Assembly: GCA_945910645.1 (NCBI GenBank)
Contig: CAMDZB010000001.1
Span: forward strand, 1 to 64,000
DNA: 64,000 nucleotides
Origin: an uncultured Spirochaetaceae bacterium
Lineage (GTDB): Bacteria > Spirochaetota > Spirochaetia > Sphaerochaetales > Sphaerochaetaceae
Reading direction: 5' to 3'
Shown here: in pieces, positions 30,629-40,799 of the stretch
Position numbering within the stretch: the stretch's first letter is position 1
Layout of the letters: each line of letters begins with the position of its first letter
The notes under the pieces: model-generated
What the model was told of the DNA's origin: nothing
Database searches by the model: none
Seen by the model: the letters and a program-made list of their open reading frames with translations, nothing else
Program-made: the position numbers and the translations under genes

Positions 30629-31786
30629 TTCAACAGCTCTGATTAGATCCTTCTCGTTGAGTACTGCAGCAAGACGAATTTCATTCTTTCCTTTGCCCTT
30701 TGACGCATAGAAGTTCTCGGCAGGCGAAAACATCATCGTTTCCTTGTTGTCTTCGAAATCCGTAAGCATAAACTTTTGGAAGTCCTCAACGTCCTTGATT
30801 GGTAGGGTTGCCATGATGTAGAATGCGCCCTTTGGTGGGGACACGTGAACGCCCTTGATCTTGTTAAGCTCCCTCACCACAACTTCTACTCTCTTTTTGT
30901 ACTCGTTTCTGATGCCTCTGAAGTAGTCTGCGGATGTTGAGTTGTAGAGCGCTGCTGCTCCAATCTGGTTGATTGTTGATACAGAAAGACGTGCCTGAGC
31001 GAACTTTGTGGCGCTCTCTATGATCTTCTCGTTCTTTGAGATAAGTGCGCCAATTCTTGCACCACAGCATGAGAATCGCTTTGACACAGAGTCGATTACT
31101 ATCACGTTCTCACGTGCATTCTTGTACTTAAGAATTGATGTGATTTTATCGTCTGTAAAACAGATTTCACGGTATACCTCGTCGCAGATTATATAGAGGT
31201 TATTCTTGAGCGCAAAGTTAATTACAGTGCACATGTCGTTGTCGTTAAGGATTGTGCCTGTTGGGTTGTTTGGGTTGGTGATGAGAATAGCCTTTGTGTT
31301 CTTCCTCATCGCGCTTTCAAGCTGTTTTTCGGTTGCGTACGTGTAGTTGTCTTTTGGGAAGGTTCGAAGCGGCGTCACCTCGCCTCCTACCGATTTAATT
31401 ATGGTGTGGTAGTTTGGATAGAACGGCTCTGGAATAATCACTCTGTCGCCACTGTTGAGGATTGCGTATGCCGCCATAAGGATAGCTTCACTTCCGCCTG
31501 TTGTAACTACAATGTCACTTGCTTTAACATCAAGGTTCATGCGGTTGTAGTACCCCTCCATTGCTTTTAATAGCTCTGGGCGTCCAAGCGATGGGGCGTA
31601 TGCGTCTGTTTTGAATTCGATTCCCTTAACCGCGTTGAAATACGAATTGTCAGTTGGGATATCAGGCTGTCCGATATTCATGGCGTAAATTTTTACTCCT
31701 TTTTTCGTCGCAGCTTCTGCATACGGATAAAACTTTCTAATTGGCGATAAGTGTGATTCCTCTGCTTTTTTTGATATCTCTAACAT
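30587..31786 (-). CDS. PLP-dependent aminotransferase class I/II
   Basis: MNIGQPDIPT, NPNNPTGTI, DEVYRE and SVSKRFSCCGARIG motifs. Confidence 0.9.
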   Translation of the reverse strand: MLEISKKAEESHLSPIRKFYPYAEAATKKGVKIYAMNIGQPDIPTDNSYFNAVKGIEFKTDAYAPSLGRPELLKAMEGYYNRMNLDVKASDIVVTTGGSEAILMAAYAILNSGDRVIIPEPFYPNYHTIIKSVGGEVTPLRTFPKDNYTYATEKQLESAMRKNTKAILITNPNNPTGTILNDNDMCTVINFALKNNLYIICDEVYREICFTDDKITSILKYKNARENVIVIDSVSKRFSCCGARIGALISKNEKIIESATKFAQARLSVSTINQIGAAALYNSTSADYFRGIRNEYKKRVEVVVRELNKIKGVHVSPPKGAFYIMATLPIKDVEDFQKFMLTDFEDNKETMMFSPAENFYASKGKGKNEIRLAAVLNEKDLIRAVELLAKGLSVYKDTM

Positions 31787-31906
31787 AGCGTATATTTTAT
31801 ATTGTTAATAAAAAAATTTTCAACAAAATTTTATCTAAATTTTAAAGAGCTCATGCATATTGTATGGTATAATAAAAGATAAGTATCTTAACTTAGGAGA
31901 TTTAAA

Positions 31907-33253
31907 ATGGAGAAGTTTTTCAAACTTAAGAAGCATGGAACTAACGTCCAAACCGAGACAATGGCAGGACTTACAACGTTCCTCACGATGATTTACATCC
32001 TTGTTGTGAATCCTAGCATTCTTAGCGCAAGCGGTATGGATTGGGGTTCAGTGTTCACAGCAACATGTCTTTCTGCAGCTATTGCAACGCTCGTAATGGG
32101 ACTCTGGGGCAATCTTCCATTTGCACTTGCACCTGGAATGGGACTCAACGCATTTCTCACATACACAGTAGTGCTTGGAATGGGTCACACATGGCAATTC
32201 GCTCTTGCTGCAATATTTGTTGAAGGTATTATCTTCCTTCTACTCACAGGCTTTAACATTCGTGAAGCTATTGTCGCATCGATTCCTGATAACCTCAAAA
32301 AGGCAATTTCTGTTGGTATCGGATTGTTTATCGCATTCATCGGTATGCAGAACGCAGGTATTATCGCTCCAAATCCTAGCACGGCTGTAGAACTACATCT
32401 TATCCATGGTGCATCAGGTTCATTTGCTCCAGCTGTGGCTTTCATAGGTTTGATTATCACATCAATTCTCGTTGTGCTTAAGGTTCCTGCAAGTCTTCTA
32501 ATCGGCATAATTCTTACAACACTAATTGGCATTCCATTTGGCGTTACAGTTTGGAATCCAGCTAGCTTAAAGTTCGTTCCACCATCAATGGCTCCTACCT
32601 TCCTTGGATGTTTTGAAGGATTTGCTGAAATCGGCGGAAGTAAAGGCGTGTTTGACTTTATCATCGTTATGTTCACTTTCCTATTTGTTGACATGTTTGA
32701 TACAGTTGGTACGCTCGTAGGATGTGCTCTAAACGGCAATATGACAATCAAAGATAAGCACGGTAACACAACAGTTCCTAACTGTAAGCAGGCTCTCTTT
32801 GCAGATGCTATCGGTACTACAGTTGGCGCATTGTTCGGAACATCAACAGTTACAACATTCGTTGAGAGTTCATCGGGCGTAGTTGCAGGCGGACGCACAG
32901 GACTTACAGCCGTTACAACAGCAGTTCTATTCATCCTCTCACTATTCCTTGCACCACTATTCTCATCAGTTCCATCTGCAGCAACAGCTCCAATCCTTAT
33001 CATCGTTGGACTTTATATGTGTTCACAGATCAACACGATCGACTTTACACATGACTACACAGAAGCTATTCCTGCATTCCTCACGGTTGCATTTATGCCA
33101 CTTGCATATTCAATCGCAGACGGCATCATGTTTGGTGTGCTTTCATATGTAATCCTCAAGGCTGTTAAGAGGGACTGGAAGGCTATTTCACCAGCAACTT
33201 GGGCGTTGTTTGCTCTGTTTGTTGCAAAGATTATTGTCAACCAGATAGCATAA
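31907..33253 (+). CDS. NCS2/AzgA-type purine permease
   Basis: ETMAGLTTFLTMIYILVVNPSIL, LAPGMGLNAFLTYTVV and TVTTFVESSSGVVAGGRTGLTAV motifs. Confidence 0.92.
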   Translation: MEKFFKLKKHGTNVQTETMAGLTTFLTMIYILVVNPSILSASGMDWGSVFTATCLSAAIATLVMGLWGNLPFALAPGMGLNAFLTYTVVLGMGHTWQFALAAIFVEGIIFLLLTGFNIREAIVASIPDNLKKAISVGIGLFIAFIGMQNAGIIAPNPSTAVELHLIHGASGSFAPAVAFIGLIITSILVVLKVPASLLIGIILTTLIGIPFGVTVWNPASLKFVPPSMAPTFLGCFEGFAEIGGSKGVFDFIIVMFTFLFVDMFDTVGTLVGCALNGNMTIKDKHGNTTVPNCKQALFADAIGTTVGALFGTSTVTTFVESSSGVVAGGRTGLTAVTTAVLFILSLFLAPLFSSVPSAATAPILIIVGLYMCSQINTIDFTHDYTEAIPAFLTVAFMPLAYSIADGIMFGVLSYVILKAVKRDWKAISPATWALFALFVAKIIVNQIA

Positions 33254-33267
33254 GACGTAAATAATAA

Positions 33268-33300
33268 AAAAAAGGGGGGCAGCATTGCCCCCTTTTTTTA
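33268..33300 (+). terminator. Strong Rho-independent terminator, possibly bidirectional
   Basis: A8 - GGGGGGCA GCAT TGCCCCC - T7. Confidence 0.92.
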
Positions 33301-33305
33301 TTTGC

Positions 33306-33450
33306 TCTCGTTTGATCTCGGGTGATTAGCTTTGTCAGGCTGGCGGTAAGCCCACTTGGCCTACCACAAAGGTATGTCCTGCGTTAGGGCTACCTTGCCT
33401 TTCGCGCTCCTCATCCCGATTATCAAACTCGCAACAAGTGCCATCTAATA
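33306..33450 (+). repeat. Dispersed repeat copy A with attC-like core 33324-33389
   Basis: CTCGTTTGATCTCGGG...CCCACTTGGCCTACCACAAAGGTATGTCCTGCGTTAGGGCT also present on the minus strand at 56.4 and 57.95 kb. Confidence 0.85.
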
Positions 33451-33505
33451 CGTTATGTCCTGCGCTAGCCTTGCCTTGTTTCCTAGTAGCTCATCTCAAT
33501 ATGGA

Positions 33506-33648
33506 TTTGCTGATGAAATCAGTGTCCACGAAATTTTCTCTTGAACAAGTACATCAAAGATGTTTTGTTTAATGGTACTAAGAGGCTATTACATCCCAGA
33601 GTCGCTAATAGAATAATTTCTTATATGGACACAGTGATTTCAAGCAAA
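33506..33648. mobile_element. MITE-like non-coding element with ~23-bp imperfect terminal inverted repeats
   Basis: TTTGCTGATGAAATCAGTGTCCA (33506-33528) versus TGGACACAGTGATTTCAAGCAAA (33626-33648); splits a dispersed-repeat copy. Confidence 0.5.
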
Positions 33649-33659
33649 TTTAAAAAATT

Positions 33660-33790
33660 GTTTTTAACTACTCCTCATCCCGAATATCAAACTCGCAACA
33701 AGTGCCATCCAGGAACAATCTCAAACTCGCTTATGTTAGGTTGATCTTAGGTATCTAACTTTGTCAGACTGCACCCGCCTAACTTCGGGG
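33660..33790 (+). repeat. Dispersed repeat distal part (copy A')
   Basis: CATCCCGAATATCAAACTCGC..GTGCCATCCAGGAACAATCTCAAACTCGC...ATCTAACTTTGTCAGACTGCACC matches the 56-58 kb copies. Confidence 0.8.
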
Positions 33791-33793
33791 AAA

Positions 33794-34645
33794 TCAACCC
33801 TCCGTTGTCTCATCAAGTACCTTAGCGTCTATCTTTGCAGTAGTTGGTTCTGAGAGGATCAACGTGTTAACACATGGTGCTTTGATTACACCGCTTGTTG
33901 GATTCTTAACACTGTCGATAGTTGATGTGATCTCAGCATCGATGTTCTTACTGTACTCAAACGAAAGCGTTGTATTAAGGGTGCGGCAGTTGATCATCTT
34001 AAGTCCATCCACGTAGCAAAGTCCCTGTAGGCTCTCTATAGTACAGTTGATGAACGTAATGTTCTTTGCGTTCCATGCAAGGTACTCACCCACAATGTAT
34101 GAATTCTCAACCACCACGTTTTCTGTATTCCAAAATGCGTCTTTTGAGAGGAGGCGCGCATTTTTTATCGTCATGTTCTTAACGTTGTCAAAGGAATAGT
34201 CGCCGATCACCTCAATGTTGTTGATAGTCATATTTGACGAGTTCATTGCAAAGTAATTGCCGTTAACCTTTACGTTCTCAAGAGTTACGTTGTTGCAGTT
34301 CCACATGGTCTCTGACGCATCGTAGAACGTTACGTTCTCAAGGCGCACCTTATCGCATCGTCTGAATGCCTTTGGAGCCTTAATCACAAAGTTTTTAGCC
34401 GTTAAATTCTCGGTATACCAAATTCCTGCACGTGCAGTATCGAGCATGTAGCAGTTCTCAATCTCAACGTTTTTTGTATACCAGAGTGGGTACTTCCACT
34501 TGAATGACGTTTCATATAATTTAACGTTTCTGCTTTCCTTAAGCGGTGACTCACCATTTTGAAAAGTACAGTATGCGATATCTACATCTTTTGCTTTAAA
34601 GAGTGCTCTCTCGCCCTCGTATATTCCATATCTATATTTGTCCAT
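33794..34645 (-). CDS. DUF3737-type right-handed beta-helix protein
   Basis: Repeating beta-helix strands (NVEIENCYML, NVTFYDASETMWNCNNVTLENV); family resemblance recalled. Confidence 0.75.
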   Translation of the reverse strand: MDKYRYGIYEGERALFKAKDVDIAYCTFQNGESPLKESRNVKLYETSFKWKYPLWYTKNVEIENCYMLDTARAGIWYTENLTAKNFVIKAPKAFRRCDKVRLENVTFYDASETMWNCNNVTLENVKVNGNYFAMNSSNMTINNIEVIGDYSFDNVKNMTIKNARLLSKDAFWNTENVVVENSYIVGEYLAWNAKNITFINCTIESLQGLCYVDGLKMINCRTLNTTLSFEYSKNIDAEITSTIDSVKNPTSGVIKAPCVNTLILSEPTTAKIDAKVLDETTEG

Positions 34646-34687
34646 AAGTCTAAGACTAATATAATAGTTTTTCAGTAAAACGTAAAG

Positions 34688-36520
34688 CTATTTAGACTTA
34701 TTGTTGTCTTTCCTGTTGTAAAGGAAACGTTTGATTTTCTGAGTTGGGGTGCGCTTGAATGGCTCCTCCTGAAGTTCAACATCGTCTATCTGGCTTGATC
34801 TCTGAAGGTCCTTATTTACTGATTCACGAAGCGACTTTAGGTACTTTACAGCCTCTTTTTTAACATCTTCGATGCTCATTTTGGCATCTTTCACGTCCAT
34901 AGCTATGTTTTCCTTAAAACTTTCGAGGTTAAGCCTAATCATAGCAACGAGTCCGCCGTTATCAGGAACAACAAGCGTCTCTTCTACAAAATCTAGGTTG
35001 TTGAACTTCGCCTCGATTGATTCAGGATAGATATTCTCGCCCGATGCGCCAAGGATCATCGTTTTGCTTCGTCCTTTGATGGCAAGCTTCTTTTTCTTGT
35101 TGAAATATCCAAGATCGCCTGTTTTAAAGTAACCATCATCCGTGAATACCTCTTTGGTGAGCTCCTCATTCTTGTAGTACCCTACCATCACGTTTGGACC
35201 CTTAACCTCGATTTCACCAACGCCATCTTGATTCACATCGCTGAGGCGTACACTCTCGTGAGGCACTACCCTGCCGATAAAGCCTACCTTATGATTCTTA
35301 GGGCCACATCCTGCAACAAGTGGGGATGTCTCTGTAAGTCCATATCCGATTGCGTATGGGAACTTTGCATCGTAAAGGAATTTCTCAACATCGCTATCAA
35401 GAGGTGCACCTCCGATTCCGTAGAACTTCACTTTTCCACCCATCGTGGTCTTAAGTTTACGCCCTACAGCCCTCATAATCATGCTGCGAGTGGGTTTAAA
35501 ACGCAGCCAAAACTTGATTTTCGAGTTGTTCTTGAGCTTTGGCATAATGGAGCTTTTGTATATTTTTTCCATCAAGAGTGGCACTGTATTGATAACCTCT
35601 GGGCGCACTATCTTAAACGCCTGCATTAATATGCTTGCAGCAGGTGGTTTTACAAGGTAGTTGATCTCGCATCCGCATAGCATAGTAAGAATCTGGTCGA
35701 TTGTGAATGAGTAAACGTGACTCATCGGCAAAATCGAGAGCACTCTATACCCCTTCTTGAGCTTAACGTAGTTATCCGTGGACTCATCTGCGTTCCATAC
35801 TATATTTTTATGGGTGAGCATCACCCCCTTTGGAGTGCCTGTAGTTCCGCTTGTGTAGATTATGCTTGCGATGTCATCCTCACCTGGCGCCCTTTCTTTT
35901 AAGTCTTTGTGGAGGAATGTTTCACTCTTTCTTTTCTTATCCTTCTTAGACTTCTTTATAGTACCTGCTGTGACTTCCTTTTGATACTTATGAGATGCAT
36001 CTACCCCTGCAAGCTCCGTGAACTCCTTTGGGTTTGTAAGCTTTTGAAATTCATCGTTTGGAATATGGAAAAGATCATCGGCTCTGAATACCACATGATC
36101 GTCCTTCCCAAACTCCATTGTCCTTTCCACGTATTTTGAGCTTACAACAATCGCCTTAGACTCGGAGTGAATTAAGATGTCATTTATTTCTTTTTCTGAA
36201 AAATCAGGAAGGATTGGCACAGCTATGCATCCCACCGTGGTGATTCCAAAATATGCGATTAGCCATTGTGGGCGGTTCTCAGAAAGGATGGCAATCTTGT
36301 CTCCTTTCTCAAACCCTTTGTTGATAAGATACATGGCAAATGAATCCACCATAGACTTCATGTTAGCAAATGTTATTTCCGTGGTGTCATCATCGTATAT
36401 CTTAAGTGCAATGTAGTTCTTATATTTTCTTGCAGTGTCCTCAACTACACTGCGCATTGTATATTCATTTACTCGTTTCTTTTTGAGAAGAAGCTCTTTA
36501 TTTTCTTTTGTTTTCATCAA
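34688..36520 (-). CDS. AMP-dependent synthetase/long-chain acyl-CoA ligase
   Basis: IIYTSGTTGTPKGVMLTHKN, GYGLTETSPL and YFKTGDLG motifs. Confidence 0.92.
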   Translation of the reverse strand: MMKTKENKELLLKKKRVNEYTMRSVVEDTARKYKNYIALKIYDDDTTEITFANMKSMVDSFAMYLINKGFEKGDKIAILSENRPQWLIAYFGITTVGCIAVPILPDFSEKEINDILIHSESKAIVVSSKYVERTMEFGKDDHVVFRADDLFHIPNDEFQKLTNPKEFTELAGVDASHKYQKEVTAGTIKKSKKDKKRKSETFLHKDLKERAPGEDDIASIIYTSGTTGTPKGVMLTHKNIVWNADESTDNYVKLKKGYRVLSILPMSHVYSFTIDQILTMLCGCEINYLVKPPAASILMQAFKIVRPEVINTVPLLMEKIYKSSIMPKLKNNSKIKFWLRFKPTRSMIMRAVGRKLKTTMGGKVKFYGIGGAPLDSDVEKFLYDAKFPYAIGYGLTETSPLVAGCGPKNHKVGFIGRVVPHESVRLSDVNQDGVGEIEVKGPNVMVGYYKNEELTKEVFTDDGYFKTGDLGYFNKKKKLAIKGRSKTMILGASGENIYPESIEAKFNNLDFVEETLVVPDNGGLVAMIRLNLESFKENIAMDVKDAKMSIEDVKKEAVKYLKSLRESVNKDLQRSSQIDDVELQEEPFKRTPTQKIKRFLYNRKDNNKSK

Positions 36521-36550
36521 GAATAACTCTATTCAAAAGAGGCTATAAAA

Positions 36551-36769
36551 TCAACGTGGAAGGATTACAGGGTCTGGGCCTTCCTTGGCCTCTCCTATCT
36601 GAGGTTTGTATGAAAGGAACTCCTCTTCGCTTGAAAAGTGAATTAGGTAATTGCCGTTATTTTCACCCACGTTTACTTGAGGAGGTGAAGACGGTTTGCC
36701 CTCTTCTGTTGCACACGATGAGCACACAAGAAGAAGACAAACCAAAGTGTTAATTAGTTTTCTCTTCAT
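36551..36769 (-). CDS. Small predicted lipoprotein (72 aa)
   Basis: MKRKLINTLVCLLLVCSSC lipobox; 4-bp overlap with upstream peptidase gene. Confidence 0.65.
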   Translation of the reverse strand: MKRKLINTLVCLLLVCSSCATEEGKPSSPPQVNVGENNGNYLIHFSSEEEFLSYKPQIGEAKEGPDPVILPR

Positions 36770-39360
36770 TCTTTTGGCACTATTACAACCTGATATTCAA
36801 CTGACCCTGGGTCAAACGTGCTAGGAAGTGAATTTTCACCACCTCTTACAGAGTCACTGATTTTTGCAAACTGTACGCTGTATGGATACAATGCAAGACC
36901 GTCATAAGTTTTAAAACCATACGAATCCTTTGTTCCGTACACTCTATACTGCCAGAGGTTTACACTGCCAACAGAGAGACCTCCAATATCGTACCATCCT
37001 TTCTTGTTATATCCATATGGAGCGCTGATGCCACCACCATTCCCGTTAACCCTTGAAAGAAGCATTGCAGCACCATAGTCCTTGAGGAACTGCTCCATTG
37101 AATAATTGCTGTCGCCTTTGAGCTCCCTAATGACATCAAGAACTGTGTTTATAGTATCAATGCCCTTGTTGTAGTATGTCGATGAGGTATATTTCTTAAA
37201 GAATTCCCTTCCGTAGTTTACAACAAGATAGTGCGCAAGAGCTGCATCCTTACCGTAATCATACAAACTGTTACACCATGTATTGATACTATTCATGGCA
37301 CCATTATATCCTGCATTGGAGTTGAACACAGATAGCGCATAAGGCCCTCTCCCGTTAATAGTAGCTGTCGTATAAGCGGGATCAAGATAACCTTTGTCGT
37401 TTCCGTTATAACCAACATAGAATGGGCCTGGAACGCTTTGCGATGTTAAGTCGCTGAGAAATTTAGCTGTTAATATTTCTGATGCTGTTGAAAATGTCTC
37501 TGTTATAAACGAGTTGTTGATAGCTCTATTAGTATAGCATGCATCAAGGTTGGCATTGTAATATTGGTCGTGAACTAAATGCTGGAACTCATGAGCAATA
37601 GTTGTTAGCGATGATGCAAAGTAATCACCACCTGCAGTATAAGCGTGCATATAGAACATTGGGCGCTCATTAGAACGGATTATGTTTCCATATTGATCTT
37701 TTACCTTTCCGTCAATAATGTAATCTGCAGAACTGTAATAACCTGCTGTATACGTTTTGCCTGGTGCTGGTTCACCAGCGCCATCGATATCTATATACAA
37801 AATGTTGATAGTATCAACATCACTTGTTGTTAAATATTGTAAGCTTGGATCACCACCTCGTCCGTTATAAAGGCCGATGTCCGAGCCAAAGGTGCCTGTA
37901 ACTACATCATAGATATCATTGTTGAAGCCTTCCTTGAGGAATGCATCAGCAATTTTTTGATATTCTTCATTAGAAGGAACAGATGATGACGTTTTAAGTG
38001 TTGTATCTGCCCAAACTAGTATTGAACGTGTGGTGCCATCCGCAACTGTTACATTCTCATTCATTCCCTTAAGGCTTGCAGTTATTTGACTATTCTCCAC
38101 CCAGAAAGTTTCTTCCTCATTAAGACGATGTGATGCACGGGCAACTGATGTTGACATGGCACGGGTTACTGACTTCTCTTTAACACCCGTTGTGCTAAGA
38201 AGTGCATCTTCATCGATAATCACAGGCTGGTATGGGCGATGAATCTTATATGGTCCATTGCTCGTTGGTTCAACATCTTTTGCACTAAGGAGCATCTTAT
38301 CGCCTTCACTCATCATCTGAAGATTAGCAAGCGAAGGTTTTGTCATCTCTTTCTCCGTTGGGTTTACAAGAACAGCCCATGCCTCTGCACCTTCAAGGCT
38401 TGGATCCACGTTGTATGATGTTGATCCTTCATCAATTTGAGGAAGATACTTGTTAGCAACATACTCTGTGACATTGATTGTAATCGTACCTACATCAAGT
38501 GCAATTGCTTGACTACTCATAAAGTCAGCCTTTGGAATATTCATGGTTAGTGTAATTGTTCCTAATTCTACAATCAATCCTTTTATGGTAAATGTGACTG
38601 ACTTTGCAGGTGCCGTTGTCGGAGTCATGTTTATCTCGATTCCTTCTTGTAAGCTTGGATTAAACCAACCCTTAACAACTTCAGAGTTTATAGCTGATTT
38701 AAAATAGCCTGCACTAAGTGCTACAGTAATTGATTGAGGTGAAAAAGATATACCTTTTTTTGCATTAATTGTTTTTGATATTTTGTCTTCTATTGCAGGT
38801 ACTGGTGTATAATCTGTAAGATTAGTTTTAAACCCTTCTATTGAGTATGTGTCTTTTACTTTATACCCCTTATCTGCTATGATATATCCACCTGGTAAAG
38901 TTATTCTTTGTATAGCACCTTTGTTATCAGTTGGTGTACCATATTCTTCAAGTTCAATACCAATAGCTCTACCATTCTCATAAATAGCATCAACGTAGTA
39001 GCATTTAAGACCACCAAGATTTGCCTCTACATACTCTTTATATTGATTAGGATCTGCCTTCGTAGGCTCTGCAAATCGTTCTCCTTTTCCGATTTCCCAA
39101 TCTAAGCCGTCTTCGACTTTCTTTACGAGTGCTCCGTCAGAATTAATATTAAATATGCCATTTTCAAGAATTATTTTAAATCTGAAGGCATCTTTTTGAG
39201 AAATTATCTCTTTTTCATTTGTGATCACCGTCCTATTTGAGTCACTTGCTACTGTTTTTGCAGCAACTTCCTTCTGTTGAGGAGCAGGTGCACTTGGATT
39301 ACAAGAAAATAGAGTAAGCAGTAGAGCGATGCTCACAAAACACTTAAAAAATCTCTTCAT
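36766..39360 (-). CDS. Predicted lipoprotein zinc metallopeptidase, M30 (hyicolysin)-like
   Basis: MKRFFKCFVSIALLLTLFSC lipobox; TTIAHEFQHLVHDQYYN (HExxH) with downstream ITETFSTASEI. Confidence 0.75.
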   Translation of the reverse strand: MKRFFKCFVSIALLLTLFSCNPSAPAPQQKEVAAKTVASDSNRTVITNEKEIISQKDAFRFKIILENGIFNINSDGALVKKVEDGLDWEIGKGERFAEPTKADPNQYKEYVEANLGGLKCYYVDAIYENGRAIGIELEEYGTPTDNKGAIQRITLPGGYIIADKGYKVKDTYSIEGFKTNLTDYTPVPAIEDKISKTINAKKGISFSPQSITVALSAGYFKSAINSEVVKGWFNPSLQEGIEINMTPTTAPAKSVTFTIKGLIVELGTITLTMNIPKADFMSSQAIALDVGTITINVTEYVANKYLPQIDEGSTSYNVDPSLEGAEAWAVLVNPTEKEMTKPSLANLQMMSEGDKMLLSAKDVEPTSNGPYKIHRPYQPVIIDEDALLSTTGVKEKSVTRAMSTSVARASHRLNEEETFWVENSQITASLKGMNENVTVADGTTRSILVWADTTLKTSSSVPSNEEYQKIADAFLKEGFNNDIYDVVTGTFGSDIGLYNGRGGDPSLQYLTTSDVDTINILYIDIDGAGEPAPGKTYTAGYYSSADYIIDGKVKDQYGNIIRSNERPMFYMHAYTAGGDYFASSLTTIAHEFQHLVHDQYYNANLDACYTNRAINNSFITETFSTASEILTAKFLSDLTSQSVPGPFYVGYNGNDKGYLDPAYTTATINGRGPYALSVFNSNAGYNGAMNSINTWCNSLYDYGKDAALAHYLVVNYGREFFKKYTSSTYYNKGIDTINTVLDVIRELKGDSNYSMEQFLKDYGAAMLLSRVNGNGGGISAPYGYNKKGWYDIGGLSVGSVNLWQYRVYGTKDSYGFKTYDGLALYPYSVQFAKISDSVRGGENSLPSTFDPGSVEYQVVIVPKE

Positions 39361-39438
39361 TGGCTATCCTTTGATATAGATAATACTATAAATATTGTAC
39401 ACTTTGTAAGCTATTTTATATCAATAATTAAGGCACCA

Positions 39439-40794
39439 CTAAATGTGCAAAACAATTCTGCAAACTCCGATGTAAACCACAAGCGATAGTGTATCCATAA
39501 TGGTGGTGATAAGAGGAGATGCCATAAGTGCAGGGTCAACCTTCACTATGCGCGCAAGGAACGGAAATATACATCCAAGCAGTTTTGCGATGATCACAGT
39601 GAAAATCAGGGCTATAGACACAGCAAGCGCCACTTCTGCATTGCCATACTGAAGTATCATGCGCACAAAGTTAAACGCAGCAAGCACCACCCCGGCAACC
39701 ATCCCAATGCGTGCCTCCTTCCAGAATACGCGTAAAAAGTCCTTGCCGCTTATCTCATGCGTGGCAATTGAACGGATGATTGTGGCACTCGATTGACTTC
39801 CTGCGTTACCCGCTGCATCCGTAAGCATTGGAATAAACGCGATTAGAAGCGGAATTGCGCTGAATACCTCATTATTTTTGGTGAGTACAAAGCTTGAGAA
39901 TATTGATGAGAACATCAGTAATACAAGCCAGATTATACGGTTCTTGGCAAGGTGGAACACCCCAGCCTCAAGGTATGGCTTATCGGATGGAGTCACTGCT
40001 GCCATCTTCTCCATATCCTCTGTTACCTCTTCCTCGATAACATCAAAGATATCATCAACAGTAACGATACCCACAAGTCTGTTCTCTGCATCTACAACTG
40101 GAATTGCAAGAAGGTCGTACTTTGAGAATAGCTCTGTTACTGCCTCCTGATCCTCGGATGTGGTTGTGGAGATCGGGTTGTCCGTCATGATGTCGCCAAT
40201 GAGCATATCATCCTTTGCAAGTATTAGGTCACGGAGGGACACCACGCCTTCAAGATGGCGCGACTCATCCATAACGTAACAGATGTAGATCTGCTCGCTC
40301 TCTGATGCTGCCCTCTTTATCATCTCCATTGCGGCAAGCACAGTCATGCTCTTCTTAAGGGCGATGAACTCAGCCGTCATGATTGAGCCTACTGTGTTTT
40401 CCTTGTACTGTAGGAACTTATTAATGGTAGCTCTGGTCTCAGGTGACACGTATGTGAGTAACTTTGCAACAACGTTTGCAGGGAGCTCCTCAAGTGCATC
40501 AACAGCATCGTCAACCATCAGCTCTTCAAGAAGATCGCCAACTTCCTTGTCCGTTGCACCTCTGAGGATCACACCCTGCTCTTTGGGTTCAAGATTTGCA
40601 AAAAGGTCTGCTGCGAAGTCTTTTGGGAGAGATCTAAACACAAGCGTCGTCACCTCAGGTGAAATTTCCTTGATGATGTCAGCCGCATCCATTTCGTTAA
40701 GTTCTTTAAGAAGGTTAGCAATTGCCTTCCATTTATGACCCTGTTCCAAAATGTGAACTTGATTTATCAGTTCTTCTCTCTCTTCTTCGCTCAT
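39439..40794 (-). CDS. mgtE: Magnesium transporter MgtE
   Basis: MgtE_N repeats, CBS pair and PMLTDAAGNAGSQSSATIIR membrane motif. Confidence 0.93.
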   Translation of the reverse strand: MSEEEREELINQVHILEQGHKWKAIANLLKELNEMDAADIIKEISPEVTTLVFRSLPKDFAADLFANLEPKEQGVILRGATDKEVGDLLEELMVDDAVDALEELPANVVAKLLTYVSPETRATINKFLQYKENTVGSIMTAEFIALKKSMTVLAAMEMIKRAASESEQIYICYVMDESRHLEGVVSLRDLILAKDDMLIGDIMTDNPISTTTSEDQEAVTELFSKYDLLAIPVVDAENRLVGIVTVDDIFDVIEEEVTEDMEKMAAVTPSDKPYLEAGVFHLAKNRIIWLVLLMFSSIFSSFVLTKNNEVFSAIPLLIAFIPMLTDAAGNAGSQSSATIIRSIATHEISGKDFLRVFWKEARIGMVAGVVLAAFNFVRMILQYGNAEVALAVSIALIFTVIIAKLLGCIFPFLARIVKVDPALMASPLITTIMDTLSLVVYIGVCRIVLHI

Positions 40795-40799
40795 TTAAG

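Noticed and set aside
32185-33003. 272-aa minus-strand ORF
   Set aside because: Antisense shadow of the NCS2 permease; no recognisable domain
33541-33744. 67-aa ORF MNKYIKDVLFNG...
   Set aside because: Runs across the MITE-like element and dispersed repeat; the C-terminal half is translated repeat
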